Shown: piece after piece, positions 17,367 to 28,600 of the stretch
Numbering within the stretch: position 1 is the first letter of the stretch
Layout: every line of letters begins with the position of its first letter
Source of the DNA: an uncultured Bacteroidales bacterium
GTDB lineage: Bacteria > Bacteroidota > Bacteroidia > Bacteroidales > Bacteroidaceae
Direction: 5' to 3'
Length of the DNA: 39,326 nucleotides
NCBI GenBank assembly: GCA_902782245.1
Contig: CACZMI010000039.1
Span: 1-39,326 of the forward strand
Notes under the pieces: model-generated
Database searches by the model: none
What the model was told of the DNA's origin: nothing
The model's input: only the letters and a program-made list of their open reading frames with translations
Position numbers and translations under genes: made by a program

Positions 17367-17515
17367 CCAGTTGCAGGAGCCGGACTATGGGGTTGGGGAG
17401 CATCAGTGGAGAGGCGTAAGCGGAGGGCCTTGGAGGATCCCGTTAAGAACGGCGCATGTTTGACGAACGTTAGGCCCCGAAGGGGACTATAAGGAGGAGT
17501 TCGACGTTTAGGGTC
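17367..17515 (-). repeat. Structured ~150-bp repeat, right copy, upstream of the exonuclease/BRCT operon
   Basis: This is the reverse complement of 1-156. In the sense of the adjacent exonuclease gene it begins GACCCTAAACGTCGAACTCC and ends GGCTCCTGCAACTGG. The same hairpins are present: UUCG-capped CCCC/GGGG, CCGTT/AACGG and GGG..CCC. It lacks one A of the left copy and is shorter in the variable patch. The outer edge coincides with the TGA stop of the cytidylate-kinase-like gene (17514-17516), so the first shared bases GA belong to that stop codon. The inner edge lies 48 nt before the exonuclease ATG. Confidence 0.85.
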
Positions 17516-18155
17516 ATTTACCCAGGTAAGAGAGTATCATGGCAACCGCCTGGTCCTCGGTGATGTAATCCATATTGAGGACGATGTGGTAGTTGCGGGC
17601 GTCGTAACGGCTCTGTCCGGTGTAGCGCTTAACGTAGTTGTCGCGGGCCTTGTCGACGTTGTCTATCACCTCCTCCGCCTTCTGTCGGGACAGGTTCTGC
17701 TTGTCCATAATGCGGGCAATGCGGTTCTCGCGTGATGCGGTGATAAGGATATCCACCTTGTTGGGACGGCCCTTGAGCACAAAGAAACCGGAGCGGCCGG
17801 CTATCACGCACGATCCCTCATCGGCAATACCGTTAAGTATCTCCCTCTCTGCCTCAAAGACATCATTTACAGAGAGTGACAGGTTATACTCGCTTATGTA
17901 ATCGCTGTCACCGTCCACCAGCATACCGCTCATGGGCACCGGAGCCACCATCTGGATGAAATCATCCAGCCAGCGCTTTTTCTTACCCTTAAGCTCCTCA
18001 ATGCTGTCTACGGTAAGATTGAGTTTCTTCTGGAGCTCATCAACGAGTTCCTTGTCACTGAAACGTACGCCCAGTTTTTCTGCCAGTTTACGGCCGATAG
18101 TCCTGCCGCCTGAGCCAACCTCGCGGCTGATGGTTATAACAAACGGTTCTTTCAT
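17514..18155 (-). CDS. Cytidylate kinase-like family protein
   Basis: The 213 residues match the 'cytidylate kinase-like' (Cytidylate_kin2) family, a P-loop nucleoside-monophosphate-kinase relative. The P-loop region is SREVGSGGRTIGRKLA (about 10-25), followed by LGVRFSDKELV. A later CVIAGRSGFFVLKGRPN segment and an Arg-rich lid (SRENRIARIMDK) complete the fold. The real substrate of this subfamily is not established, and it is distinct from the canonical Cmk. Its ATG overlaps the cstA stop (ATGA), so the two form a translationally coupled operon. The stop codon TGA is shared with the first bases of the repeat at 17367-17515, as if the element had landed exactly there. Confidence 0.88.
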   Translation of the reverse strand: MKEPFVITISREVGSGGRTIGRKLAEKLGVRFSDKELVDELQKKLNLTVDSIEELKGKKKRWLDDFIQMVAPVPMSGMLVDGDSDYISEYNLSLSVNDVFEAEREILNGIADEGSCVIAGRSGFFVLKGRPNKVDILITASRENRIARIMDKQNLSRQKAEEVIDNVDKARDNYVKRYTGQSRYDARNYHIVLNMDYITEDQAVAMILSYLGK

Positions 18156-19576
18156 TTTTCTGCGATATTTTGTTTGTCAAAACGACTTTTCCAAGTAAGA
18201 TAAATAGCCAGGAACGCCAATGCCGTTACGCCGGCTATGATGTAGGCAATCCACGGAGCCAGACGGAATCCCTCGGGCGCCATGAATATGTAGGTCACTG
18301 TTACCACGGTCATGAACATGGCCGGGATAAGCGTTACAAGCACGTTCTTGCGATGCTTGGTCAGATAGACGGTCACAGCCCACAGCGTGAATACCGCAAG
18401 TGTCTGGTTGGACCATGCAAAGTAACGCCAGATGATATTGAATCCCTCCTTGTCACGCAGGCTGTAGAACAGCGCAAAGAAGGTGATTACAAACAGCGGG
18501 ACGCTTATGGCCAGACGGCTGCCTATGGATTTCTGCCTGATCTTGAAGAAATCGGCCACAATCAGACGGGCCGAACGCAGAGCGGTATCGCCCGATGAGA
18601 TAGGCGCTGCAACCACACCCACAACGGCCAGGATGCCGCCCACCTTACCCAGCCAGGTCTTGGATATGTCAAGCACAATCTGAGCGGCGGTAAAATCCGT
18701 TCCGTGCTCACCAAAGTAAGCGGTTGCGGCAGCTGCCCAGATAAGAGCCACGATACCCTCGGATACCATTGCGCCGTAGAACACTATCCTGCCCTTGCCC
18801 TCATCGGTAATGCATCGGGCCATAAGGGGCGACTGCGTTGCGTGGAATCCGCTTATGGCACCGCAGGCAATCGATATGAACATCATGGGGAATATGGGGT
18901 TCTTGTCATACTTGACACCGAATCCCTTCCACATCTCCGGGAGCGGCGGATGGTTGACAAACAGCGCAATCATGATACCGATAGCCATAAACAGCAGCGC
19001 CGCACCGAATATGGGATAGAAACGGCCTATTATCTTGTCAATGGGGAACAGTGTGGCCAGCAGATAATAGACAAAGATGATTGCAATCCAGGTGTTTATA
19101 CCCATAGCGCCGCCTGTAAGACGTACCAGGATATCGGCCGGCTGCGATACGAACACCGCACCCACCAGCACAAGCAGGATCATGGAGAACACCATGAACA
19201 CCTTCTGTACCGATGTCCCCAGATAGCGCCCCACCAGCTGCGGCAGGCTCTCTCCCCCGTGCCTCAATGAAATCATTCCCGACAGATAGTCATGCACGCT
19301 ACCCGCAAAGATGGTTCCGAAAACAATCCACAGGTATGATGCCGTACCGAACTTGGCACCCATGATGGCGCCGAATATCGGACCCAGGCCCGCAATGTTC
19401 AGGAACTGGATCATGTAGGCCTTCCAGGTGGGCATGGCAATGTAATCCACGCCGTCGGCCATAGCCTTAGCCGGCACCTCACGCTTGGGATCGGCCCCAA
19501 ACAGACGCTCAATGAATTTTCCGTAGAACACATAGCCCAGCACCAGGACTATCAAAGCTATCACGAACGTTAGCAT
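18152..19576 (-). CDS. cstA: CstA-family carbon-starvation / pyruvate transporter
   Basis: The 474-residue polytopic membrane protein has about 12-13 hydrophobic segments and clear CstA motifs. These include GYVFYGKFIERLFG at the N terminus, GVDYIAMPTWKAYMIQFLNIAGLGPIFGAIMGA, and GTIFAGSVHDYLSGMISLRHGG. Later come GAISGFHATQSPLMARC and SSGDTALRSARLI. Characterised members import pyruvate or peptides under carbon limitation. This is the shorter form of the family. It is the first gene of an operon with the cytidylate-kinase-like gene, overlapping by 4 nt. A -7 box (TATTTTTG) lies about 37 nt upstream. Confidence 0.95.
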   Translation of the reverse strand: MLTFVIALIVLVLGYVFYGKFIERLFGADPKREVPAKAMADGVDYIAMPTWKAYMIQFLNIAGLGPIFGAIMGAKFGTASYLWIVFGTIFAGSVHDYLSGMISLRHGGESLPQLVGRYLGTSVQKVFMVFSMILLVLVGAVFVSQPADILVRLTGGAMGINTWIAIIFVYYLLATLFPIDKIIGRFYPIFGAALLFMAIGIMIALFVNHPPLPEMWKGFGVKYDKNPIFPMMFISIACGAISGFHATQSPLMARCITDEGKGRIVFYGAMVSEGIVALIWAAAATAYFGEHGTDFTAAQIVLDISKTWLGKVGGILAVVGVVAAPISSGDTALRSARLIVADFFKIRQKSIGSRLAISVPLFVITFFALFYSLRDKEGFNIIWRYFAWSNQTLAVFTLWAVTVYLTKHRKNVLVTLIPAMFMTVVTVTYIFMAPEGFRLAPWIAYIIAGVTALAFLAIYLTWKSRFDKQNIAEK

Positions 19577-19612
19577 ATTGTTTTGAAAACTGGATTCTCA
19601 ATCTAAAACGCA

Positions 19613-19620
19613 CAAAAATA
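19613..19620 (-). promoter_or_regulatory. -7 box upstream of cstA
   Basis: TATTTTTG on the minus strand matches TAnnTTTG and lies 36 nt before ATG 19576. No -33 box is evident because the terminator of the upstream gene occupies that place. Confidence 0.4.
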
Positions 19621-19627
19621 GCAAAAA

Positions 19628-19667
19628 AAATCCCCCGATGTCACTTTTTTATGACAACGGGGGATTT
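19628..19667 (-). terminator. Terminator of the giant LamG protein gene
   Basis: AAATCCCCCG (19628-19637) pairs with CGGGGGATTT (19658-19667), and an inner TGTCA/TGACA extends the stem. On the minus strand a run of T follows. The gene ends at 19686. Confidence 0.9.
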
Positions 19668-19685
19668 CAAAAACACTTTGACTTA

Positions 19686-22600
19686 TTATCTGTTAAGTCT
19701 CTTCTTACCGTTGATTATGCGGATTCCGTTCTCAGCTCCGTCAGTAACCTTGCGGCCCTGCAGGTCATAGGCCTCACCGTTCTCGGCATCGGCTTCAATG
19801 CCGGTCACGCGGGTCGGGGTATTGCCAAGCAGGAATATTACAGGCTTCTTGGGTGATCCGTATATTCCGTCGGTCTCATAACCGATCTGCTCCGGAACAT
19901 CAATGATTTCGGCACCGGCGGCCACCTTGAAGGTAAGTGTCACGTTATCGTCACCCGGGATGGTAAGATATGCCTTACCGTCCTGACCGGTGTATGCAAC
20001 CGCACGGCACTCGCCGTCAGCGAATACGCCGACCTCGGCATTGGGCAGGATGATTCCGTCCTTGTAAACCTGAACAGCCATCGTTGCGTTGCCAGAATAG
20101 TTACGGAAGTCAACCGGCTGGAATACACCAGTGTGAGCAGGTGACTGCTCTGCAGCACGGCGCATCGGAGCCAGATTTACAACCGATGACGGATAACGGA
20201 ACGAACGATCCTGATCTGATGAGTTCTTGAACTTGTAGCCCTGACCGGGTTCAAGCATAAGCAGTGAGCCCACCCACTCGTAAGAGTCGTAGTAAGCGAT
20301 ACCGCTCAGTGCCCTGATCATATCACCGTCCTGTGCGTTCACATCGGCCAGTGCGTTATCCAATGATGAGATCTGACGGCCGTAATAGCCTATCCAGTTC
20401 CATCCCTTATACAGGTTGACAGGATTGCCGACAACCTCAAGACGCTCACCTACTATACGCAGGGTACGCTCTTTCTTCATCTTGACGGCATACATCTGTC
20501 CGTTGCTCAGAGCGCCGGTAAGGTCACCGCCCCAAGAACCGCTCTCGAATGACAGATAAGCGTTCTGGCTCTTGATGATCTCAACATCCTCGGCAATCGA
20601 TGACAGCAGCGATGCAATCGTCATGACATCGGCCTTGACATAGAATGAGAGCCAGTTCCAACCCTCCTTGAGAACGGTCTGCTGCTCAATCTTGTCAACT
20701 GCGGTCAGTAATACGGGATCGCTGTAGGTACCGTTCAGCTCAAGCAGCTGGAAGTTGAATGACTTGTCGGGCAGAACCTCGGGATAGAGAGTACCAGTCG
20801 ATGCGTCAAAGGCGCGGAATGTAACGGGCTTGCCTGCGTCGTTGCCTCCGTAGATATCCATTGTGACAAAGTACTGGTCATAACGCTCCTTGTATACAGG
20901 ATGTGCAATGCCACGGCATTCGTCGCCGATGAATGCAGCCACGATGTCATCCTCATCCTCGCTCTGGAGTCCCAGGATATCAAGAGTGGCAATCATATTC
21001 ATTGAGTTCTCATACTGTCTGGGGTTAACGCTCCAGTCAGGAGTCTGGCCCTTAACCTTCACGTTGACGGTGAGAGCAGTCTCAATGCCGTTGTTACCCT
21101 TCAGGTAGATGGTCTCCTCATACTTGCCGATAGGTGTCGAGGGGCTTACAGTGAAGGTAATCGTACTCTTGCTGCGCGGGTTCACAACACCGTAGTCAGC
21201 ACTTGCGGTGAGCCATGAAGGCAGACCGTCAATTGTCCACATCTGCTGCTGTCCGCCCAGGTTCTCAATGGTTGCGGCAAACTGAGCCGAACTCTTAACC
21301 TGCTGCTCGACGCTTACAGCCTCGTCCTGCCATATAAGTTCGTTGCGGTTCACGAACGCGCTCCATATTGCAGGCTCCGAGTAGTTGCCGTTCTTGTCAA
21401 GCAGGTCGCGTACAGTGAAGTTCAGAGTGCATCCCTCAATGCGTTCAGGTTTCTCATCAATGTTGATGATCACCTTCTCATCCGATGCCACATAGCTGAA
21501 GCTTACATTGGTCTCGGAGGGTTTGGTACGCAGTGCGGGAGCATCATCGGCGAATACCGGAGCGGACGGGGTTCCGCCCTGTATTGTTCTCAGGACTGCG
21601 TCGTCGCCATTGCCGCACAGATCCTTGACCTCACCCTTAGTAACCACCTGATTGAATCCGTCAAGATCCTTAATTTCAAACGGATAGTAGGCAGCCAGAC
21701 CGCTCTCCTTTCCGGTAAAGCGAACCTTGCGGTTGCTTACTATCAGGTTGCTGTTAAGAGTTGCAGCCCAGATACGGATCTCATCAATGAATCCTACCAG
21801 AGCGCGATCATATTCATACTCAGCATTCTCGGCCGATACGGTGATGCGGCGGGCACCTGCTATCAGGCTATTGGTTACGATATTGCCGACATTGGTCTCA
21901 CTTACGGTCAGGCGGCGTACACCGTCCACGTATACGGAGGCGGCACCCTGACGCAGCACGCTCAGTGCCACATGATGCCAAGTGTTATCATTCAGGATAA
22001 CTCCCGATACAGCCATATCCTGGCTGGTACCGGCGGGCAGATAAGCACCCTTGGCTGTAAACTGCAGCTCACCGGCGGCATTGAGCCAGAAAGCTACATC
22101 ACCCATCTGCAGCAGCTGAGCATCGGCATTCTGCTTATCGGCACGCATCCAGAACTCAACTACATAGTCACCGGATGCAACGACAGGCAGGGATGCAGCA
22201 CCCATCTCAATGAAATGGTCACCGTCCAGGCTTACTGAGAAGTTCTCATTATTGATATACCATGCCTCATTGGTCATAGTCATATGACGGTTGCGGCTGT
22301 AGTCACGTATAGAGGTACCCTCGCCCTCATTCATCTTCCAGTAACCTATCAGATGACGGGTTGAAGGACTCTTGGTTACAGAGCGGTTCAACAGGGCTGC
22401 AGTCATGTCATGAGCCTCATCCCAGAGCAGCAGATCATGAATGGCGGCATCGGCACCGCATCCTACGCTCAGGCGGCCGTTACCCTCATAAGCCATGGTC
22501 TTGAGGCCGCTGAACAGAAGAACAAAATCATCATCAACGGCAGCCTCGGCAGTCAGTGCGCCATCCTTTGTAAGACTCATGGTCAGGAATATCCACTGAT

Positions 22601-25600
22601 TGAAAGGAATGCTATTTGAAGATGTGCATACGCTGTCTGCAACTGTCACGATCAGATGACCTGCAGCGTCAACACCGGCAGTCAGTCTCTGTGCGCCCTG
22701 ACCGTGGCTGAAGAGTGTACCTGCAGAAGCTATGTTGACCCATGCATCAATTGCAAAATCCTTCTTGGCCAGGTTGATTCCAGCCTCAGTGCTTGCCAGA
22801 GCCTTTGCGCTTGAACCGCCCTTAAGGCTGAGTGCAGTCTCATGCTCAATCTTGCTGCCGTTAAGCACGCCGGTTACGATAAAGTTGGACTCGACAGTGA
22901 TGCGACCCTTAAGGATAGGCTCGTTGAATGTCACGCTAAGCTCATCGCCTATGTCAAGCACACCGTCGCTGGGCTCAGGCTGGCCCATTGAACGCGGGCT
23001 CTGCATATCCTTGACAAGAGCCATCTCATTACTGTATCTGTAAACCTCTTCATCACCGTTGGCGCTTACTGATACCACGCGGAACAGGTAATCACCATCG
23101 GGTAATGAATTCATATTGAAGGTATAGTCAACCTGTGTGCCGGATGAAGGCAGCATCTCGTTGCCGCTCTCCTTGTCCTTGGTATTGAGCACATACTCAT
23201 GGATGCGTGTCCAATCCAGACCACCCACTCTCTTATACTGCAGGCGGAATGCCTTAAGTCCGTTATAGTTGCGGTCAAATCCAAAGAATGAGATCCTGAG
23301 CTTGCTGCCGGTCTCGTTATTCATGACTGTATTTGACAGATCCAACTCAACCGGTGAAGATGAGGGAACGAAATAGGCCGATACATCAACGGTGTCAGCA
23401 ATCACATCCCATGTGCTGGTAGGATCATACTGGCTCTGTGATGCCAGGACTATCTCAATATGCTCATACTTGAGGATACTGGGATCGGTCTGCTTGAGCT
23501 GGAGAGCCTTAGTAACGGTTGTTCCGGCCGGGATCTTGATGATACGGCTGTCTGTGATAGGCTTTCCGTCAATCATCAGGTTGGCACCGTTGGGGTTGGT
23601 CTCATCGTTGACCAGCAGACGGTAATAGACATCCTCATCAATCTGAGATGCATTTGAGAGTCTGAGAACGTAGTTGGCTGTTCCGCCTGACGGCACATCG
23701 GTCATGGTCCTTACGTCAACATCAATCTGAGGAACCTCAATCTGCATGGTAGCCTCCATGATGACTGTTCCGGGTTCGTAGTACTTGGTCTTTACCTCAC
23801 CCTCGTACGGGCCACATGTCTGACCGCCACGGGTGCGGAATATGGGACCGAACATGCCGTACTCATAGACATCGACCGTAAGGGCATCGTCATCACCCTC
23901 CTCAGCCAGAGTATAGCTGAAGCTTGCGGTATGACTCTCCTCTTCCTCACGCTCAATGTGCTCACCGCCTCCGGTCTCAGTCTTGATATCAAACTGAACG
24001 CCCACGCTGTTGATGGCAAAGCCGGTGGTGGCGCCTATGATGGCAGCGGCCGATACGGTATTCTCATATTTTGATCCGGTCTTATCCTCAGTCTCCTTAG
24101 TGTTGGTTATGCTGGTACCTGAGTCAAATGAGAGGTTTGTGGCTGTAACGCTGTCGCTCTTGGCTTCGGCCAGCTTAAAGGCACGAACCTTCTGCATCTC
24201 GTTGTTGGCCAGATGCTTCTCCCAGTTGCGGATCTGTGTATTGCACCACTCCACGCTGTCAGTATAGTTCTCCTTGGAACCGTTGGGAACAACCATCTTG
24301 TATGACGGGCCATCTGTTGAAGGTCCGGGAGTGGCGTTTTCACCGAACAAATCCTTATCATTGTTGCTGGCTCCGAATCCTGCATCATCGGGACTCATGG
24401 TAGTGATGTAAACCGGATGCTTGCCGTCATTCACATAGCCGGGAATCTCAGACACGGTCTTGAGCATGCCGTCACGCAGTTTTTTGAGGTTGGGAATGAG
24501 CACATTCTCAATATAGTTCTGTGTATAGGCAAACTCTGTACCGAATGAGAGTCCGGTTGTCAGAATATCAGTCAGAGTCAGTTCAACATCACTTGTATTA
24601 CCCACGCGTGTGAATCCCACGTTGCGTGCCATACCGAATATGATGTTGGTTGAGCTACCTATGAATACGTCACCCTGGGCACCTACATACTCAGCCTCAT
24701 CGGATGTGCTGATTGTCCTGGTTGCGGTGACTGAACGGCTCCATGATGATGCATCCTCACCCTCAACGGTAACCTTGGCACCTACGGTAAGGTCAACCTT
24801 GCTCTCGATATCCTCAATGATGGCAAGGCCTATACCTGTAACGGTCTCAACCTTGGGTCCCAACTTGGTTTGGGTCTCAATATTGTTCTCACTGTTCCAT
24901 ACAGCACCTGTTGACTGTGATTTAGTGGTGACGGTACCCGATGTCCACTCGGTCTTGGACTTTGTTCCTGGGGGATCACGCAGCACCATGTCAAGCACAT
25001 CGGGACCTGCAGTGATAAAGTTGTTACCCGTAGGCAGTGAGCCCAGCACGATACCGTATAAAGGTGCGCCGTCATTCCAGCGGTAGGTCCTGTTGTCTAT
25101 GTCATATGATATAGATATGGTACGTGTATACGGAGAGGCAATATTGGGATATCCGGCCTTCCATACATATGTAGCCTGACCAAGGCTGTCAAGAGTCAAC
25201 TGGTTGCTCTTGAGCTCGCTTACGGATCCGGCCTCCATACCGGCGCTGTTGCCTTCAATGTAAACAGCCTGCTCTGATGAGAGGGCATTGTCTATGGATA
25301 CCACGGTTCCGGCAAGAGGAACGACAGATACCTCCGGAGCATATAAGTTGGCGTCATAGTTACGGTACTCCTCCCTACCGGAGATGTTGAACTTGTAGGT
25401 ATCCTTCATAATGAAGATGGCACCACCATATTTATAAACCTTATCTTTATCAGGTTCGTAAGGATCATAGAATTTATTCAGGACAATGCTGCCCTGAGCA
25501 TCCTTAACCTCATACTCCTTTATACCGAAGCAGCCGTCATCGTGATCTGACTGTTCAACGGTAAATATGGGTTTGCTGTGATATGTCTTTTTGTAAAGAG

Positions 25601-28600
25601 TGTTGTACTCATAGTAATCGTAACCTCCGTCTTTATTGGCAAGAGAATCCTTGTAAGTAACCAGAGGTTTGGAAAGGTCTGCCAGAGTTGACTCCTTAGA
25701 GTCACCTAAAACAGAGTCCAAGGCAACCACTACAGGAGCCGACACCTTATACTGCAGAGGAGGCAGCATGGCAGAGAACTCACCGGTAAGCGAGTCTGTA
25801 AGAATGATTATCTTACGGCAGTCAGCTGTTCCTGCTCCACGCCAAGACTTGCTCTTGATTTTATTTGATGCCGATGCAACATCAACAATCTCATTGTTGG
25901 TCTCATATGAGAATGATGTCTCTCCCTTCTTCTTAACCACATTCAGGCGGTAGAGGTCATACGAGGGTGTGAGCACAAGTTTGGTAACACCTATGTTGTT
26001 ATGGCTCTGTCCGAATCCGACGGGTTTGTCACCCTCAATGTCACCACCTACTACACGTCCGGTATAGTTGACAAGAGTGGTATCACGGAACTCAAGTCCG
26101 CTAATGGCCTGATTGAAATTCTTCTTCACGCCGCGTCCCTCAGGGTCGGCAGGATAACGGCCATTGGCAAACACGTGACCGCTCTTGACCACCTCAATGA
26201 AGTGGTTTCCTATGGGCACGCTTATGGTGAACGTTCCGTCCTCGGCACTTTCAATGATCTTGCCGTCACTGGCGCAGATCATTCCGTCCACGTAGAGGTT
26301 GGCACCCTCAACGGGATAATCGGTACCTGAATAGAATATCTTACCGCTTACAGGGAATGATGATACGTCCTCAAAGTCAACACCGTTGTGTATAAGTGAA
26401 GCCTGACTTACAAAACGGGACTTGGAAACAGGTGAGAACTCATGTATTCCCATCTTTGGGATAACGCTGTAGCTGGTTCCCTCTCCTGTGTAAGGAATAC
26501 CGCGAACCTCATAGTATCCCAGACTGTCAGTATATGCCATCAGGCTCAACTGATCCTCATTGGGAATGTAGTTACTGCTGGCTGCCGGAATCTTGGACAA
26601 GCCATGACGGCCGTTGCTGACATTATTGGTCCTGGACAGGTCATATGCCAGACTCTGTACGGTCATGCCCTCGTCAAACGGATAATATATAGCCAGGTCC
26701 TTCTCGTTTCCGGTAAGCGGATGATTGTAGTTCTTGAGCAACTCGGCATGTGAAAGTGCACGGGTAAAGAATCGGAACTCATCCATGTAGCCGTTGTAAT
26801 ACTCGGTCTGGCTGAAACTTGAATTGTTGGCAATGGATATGCCATCGGCCAGCGTAACGTTGACCGTAGCATCTTTTTTCACTATCTCATTGCCGCTCTT
26901 GATCGTATCAGATATGATACTGTCTCCTCTTGCAATTGACAAGGCTGTATAAGAGCCCTGCTTATGTGATACGGTAAGATGTGTCCACTCTCCCGGTTTT
27001 ACATCAAGATTTGTGAAGTAGGTATCTCCCTGGAGCCACACAGCCGGGTGATACAGCTTCTTTGTATTGTCATATCTCAGATCCAATGTAAAGGAGTACG
27101 ATACATCGAGCAGGATACTGCGGTTGTTACCGGCCATGACAGTATCAGGATTGATGTACATCTGAACAGAGAAATCCTTCTCCAACAGATTCTTGAGGGT
27201 TGTCTGGTCACAGTCGTACTTGAAACCGGTACCGTTGCCCGAGAACCTTATGGAGTGCATGCCCGATGACAGGCCGCCGTCGTCATCCTGACGCTTGAGC
27301 ACCACCTTGGCACCTGCTACGGCAGTTCCTGTTCCATATGTGATGTTACCGCTCAGGGTTCCTGTAGAGAGACTGAATCCGTCAGCCACATCGGAATCAT
27401 CATATGAAACCGTCTTGCCGTTCTGACTCCATACAACTACCTTATACTCGTTGTAGGTACCGGGCAGTGCAGTCACATCATCATAACTGTAACCCGATGC
27501 AGTACCGCTGGTGCTGTAGATATCGGCCCACGCAAACTCATCGTTGCTGCCCAGAGGACGACGCTGGATGATGAAGTTGGTCACATCGGAACCCACCTGC
27601 TGTACGGTCCACTTTACCTTGACCATATTGTTGTATGATCCTCTGGTTGCCGAGAACGAGAGAATCTTGGAACCACCCAGTTTCTTGTTTACCACCTTGC
27701 TGGTCATATCCTTTTCCAGAACATTCACTACCAGACGGTAGAAATAGTTATGGTTTGCCGAAAGTCCCGCAGCATCGGTATATGAACCCATGTTGGTTGA
27801 GTCATTGGTAATGGTAACGGTATGGATATCCTCCCAAGTAGCCTTACTGGGATCGGTCACATCATAATCCGTTGAACGCTGAACATGGAGAGTATAACTT
27901 CTCTTGCTGGCGTTACCTATGGGGTTATGGTTCCATTTCAGGATAATCTTGGAACCGGTAGTGTCAGTATCGGCCTTGAAATTACTGAAAGACCATTCGC
28001 GTTTAAGATTGCTTGTCACATGAGTGGACAGCTCGTTACGGCGTATTCCGTTAAGGGGTATGAATGAAACCTCATAATAGTAATCCTTGTCATAGGCAGG
28101 ATTGACTACCGTGTAGGCGCGGGTTGACTTGTTGATATTCTCTGCTACAAGTACACCGTTCTTGAGGTCGGAATTATCATAACGGTATATGCTCCATGTA
28201 CCGTTACCGTCATTTCCCTCGGTTCCCCAAGAAAGGTTCACCTCCCTGTTCCAGATATTTGCCGTTGATGCCTGAAGGTCTTTGGCACGCATGTAACCGG
28301 GTACGTACACGACATACCACATATAATATTTCATGCTCAGTTTCTGGTTGTCCGGCAGCGCATTCAATTCGCCAGGAGTATAGCCCGTACGTGTGATTAC
28401 GTACTCGAAATAAGTCTTGACCTCATTATAGTAATCAGTTCTGCCCTTAAACTCCATCTTCTGACCGGTGAATGAGGTGAGACTGGAATTAAATGAAGCT
28501 GATGTGGTCAGTTGCTTCGTCCATGCGATGTTATCTAAATTGGCACCCTCAAAAGAACCTACGGTATTTGTACCATATCCGGCTTTCAGGTTACCGCTTA

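Noticed and set aside
1-17515. Inverted repeats as the two ends of one 17.5-kb composite transposon
   Set aside because: The interval contains housekeeping genes such as uvrA and nifJ and no transposase. The pairing of each copy with its own exonuclease explains the repeats better.
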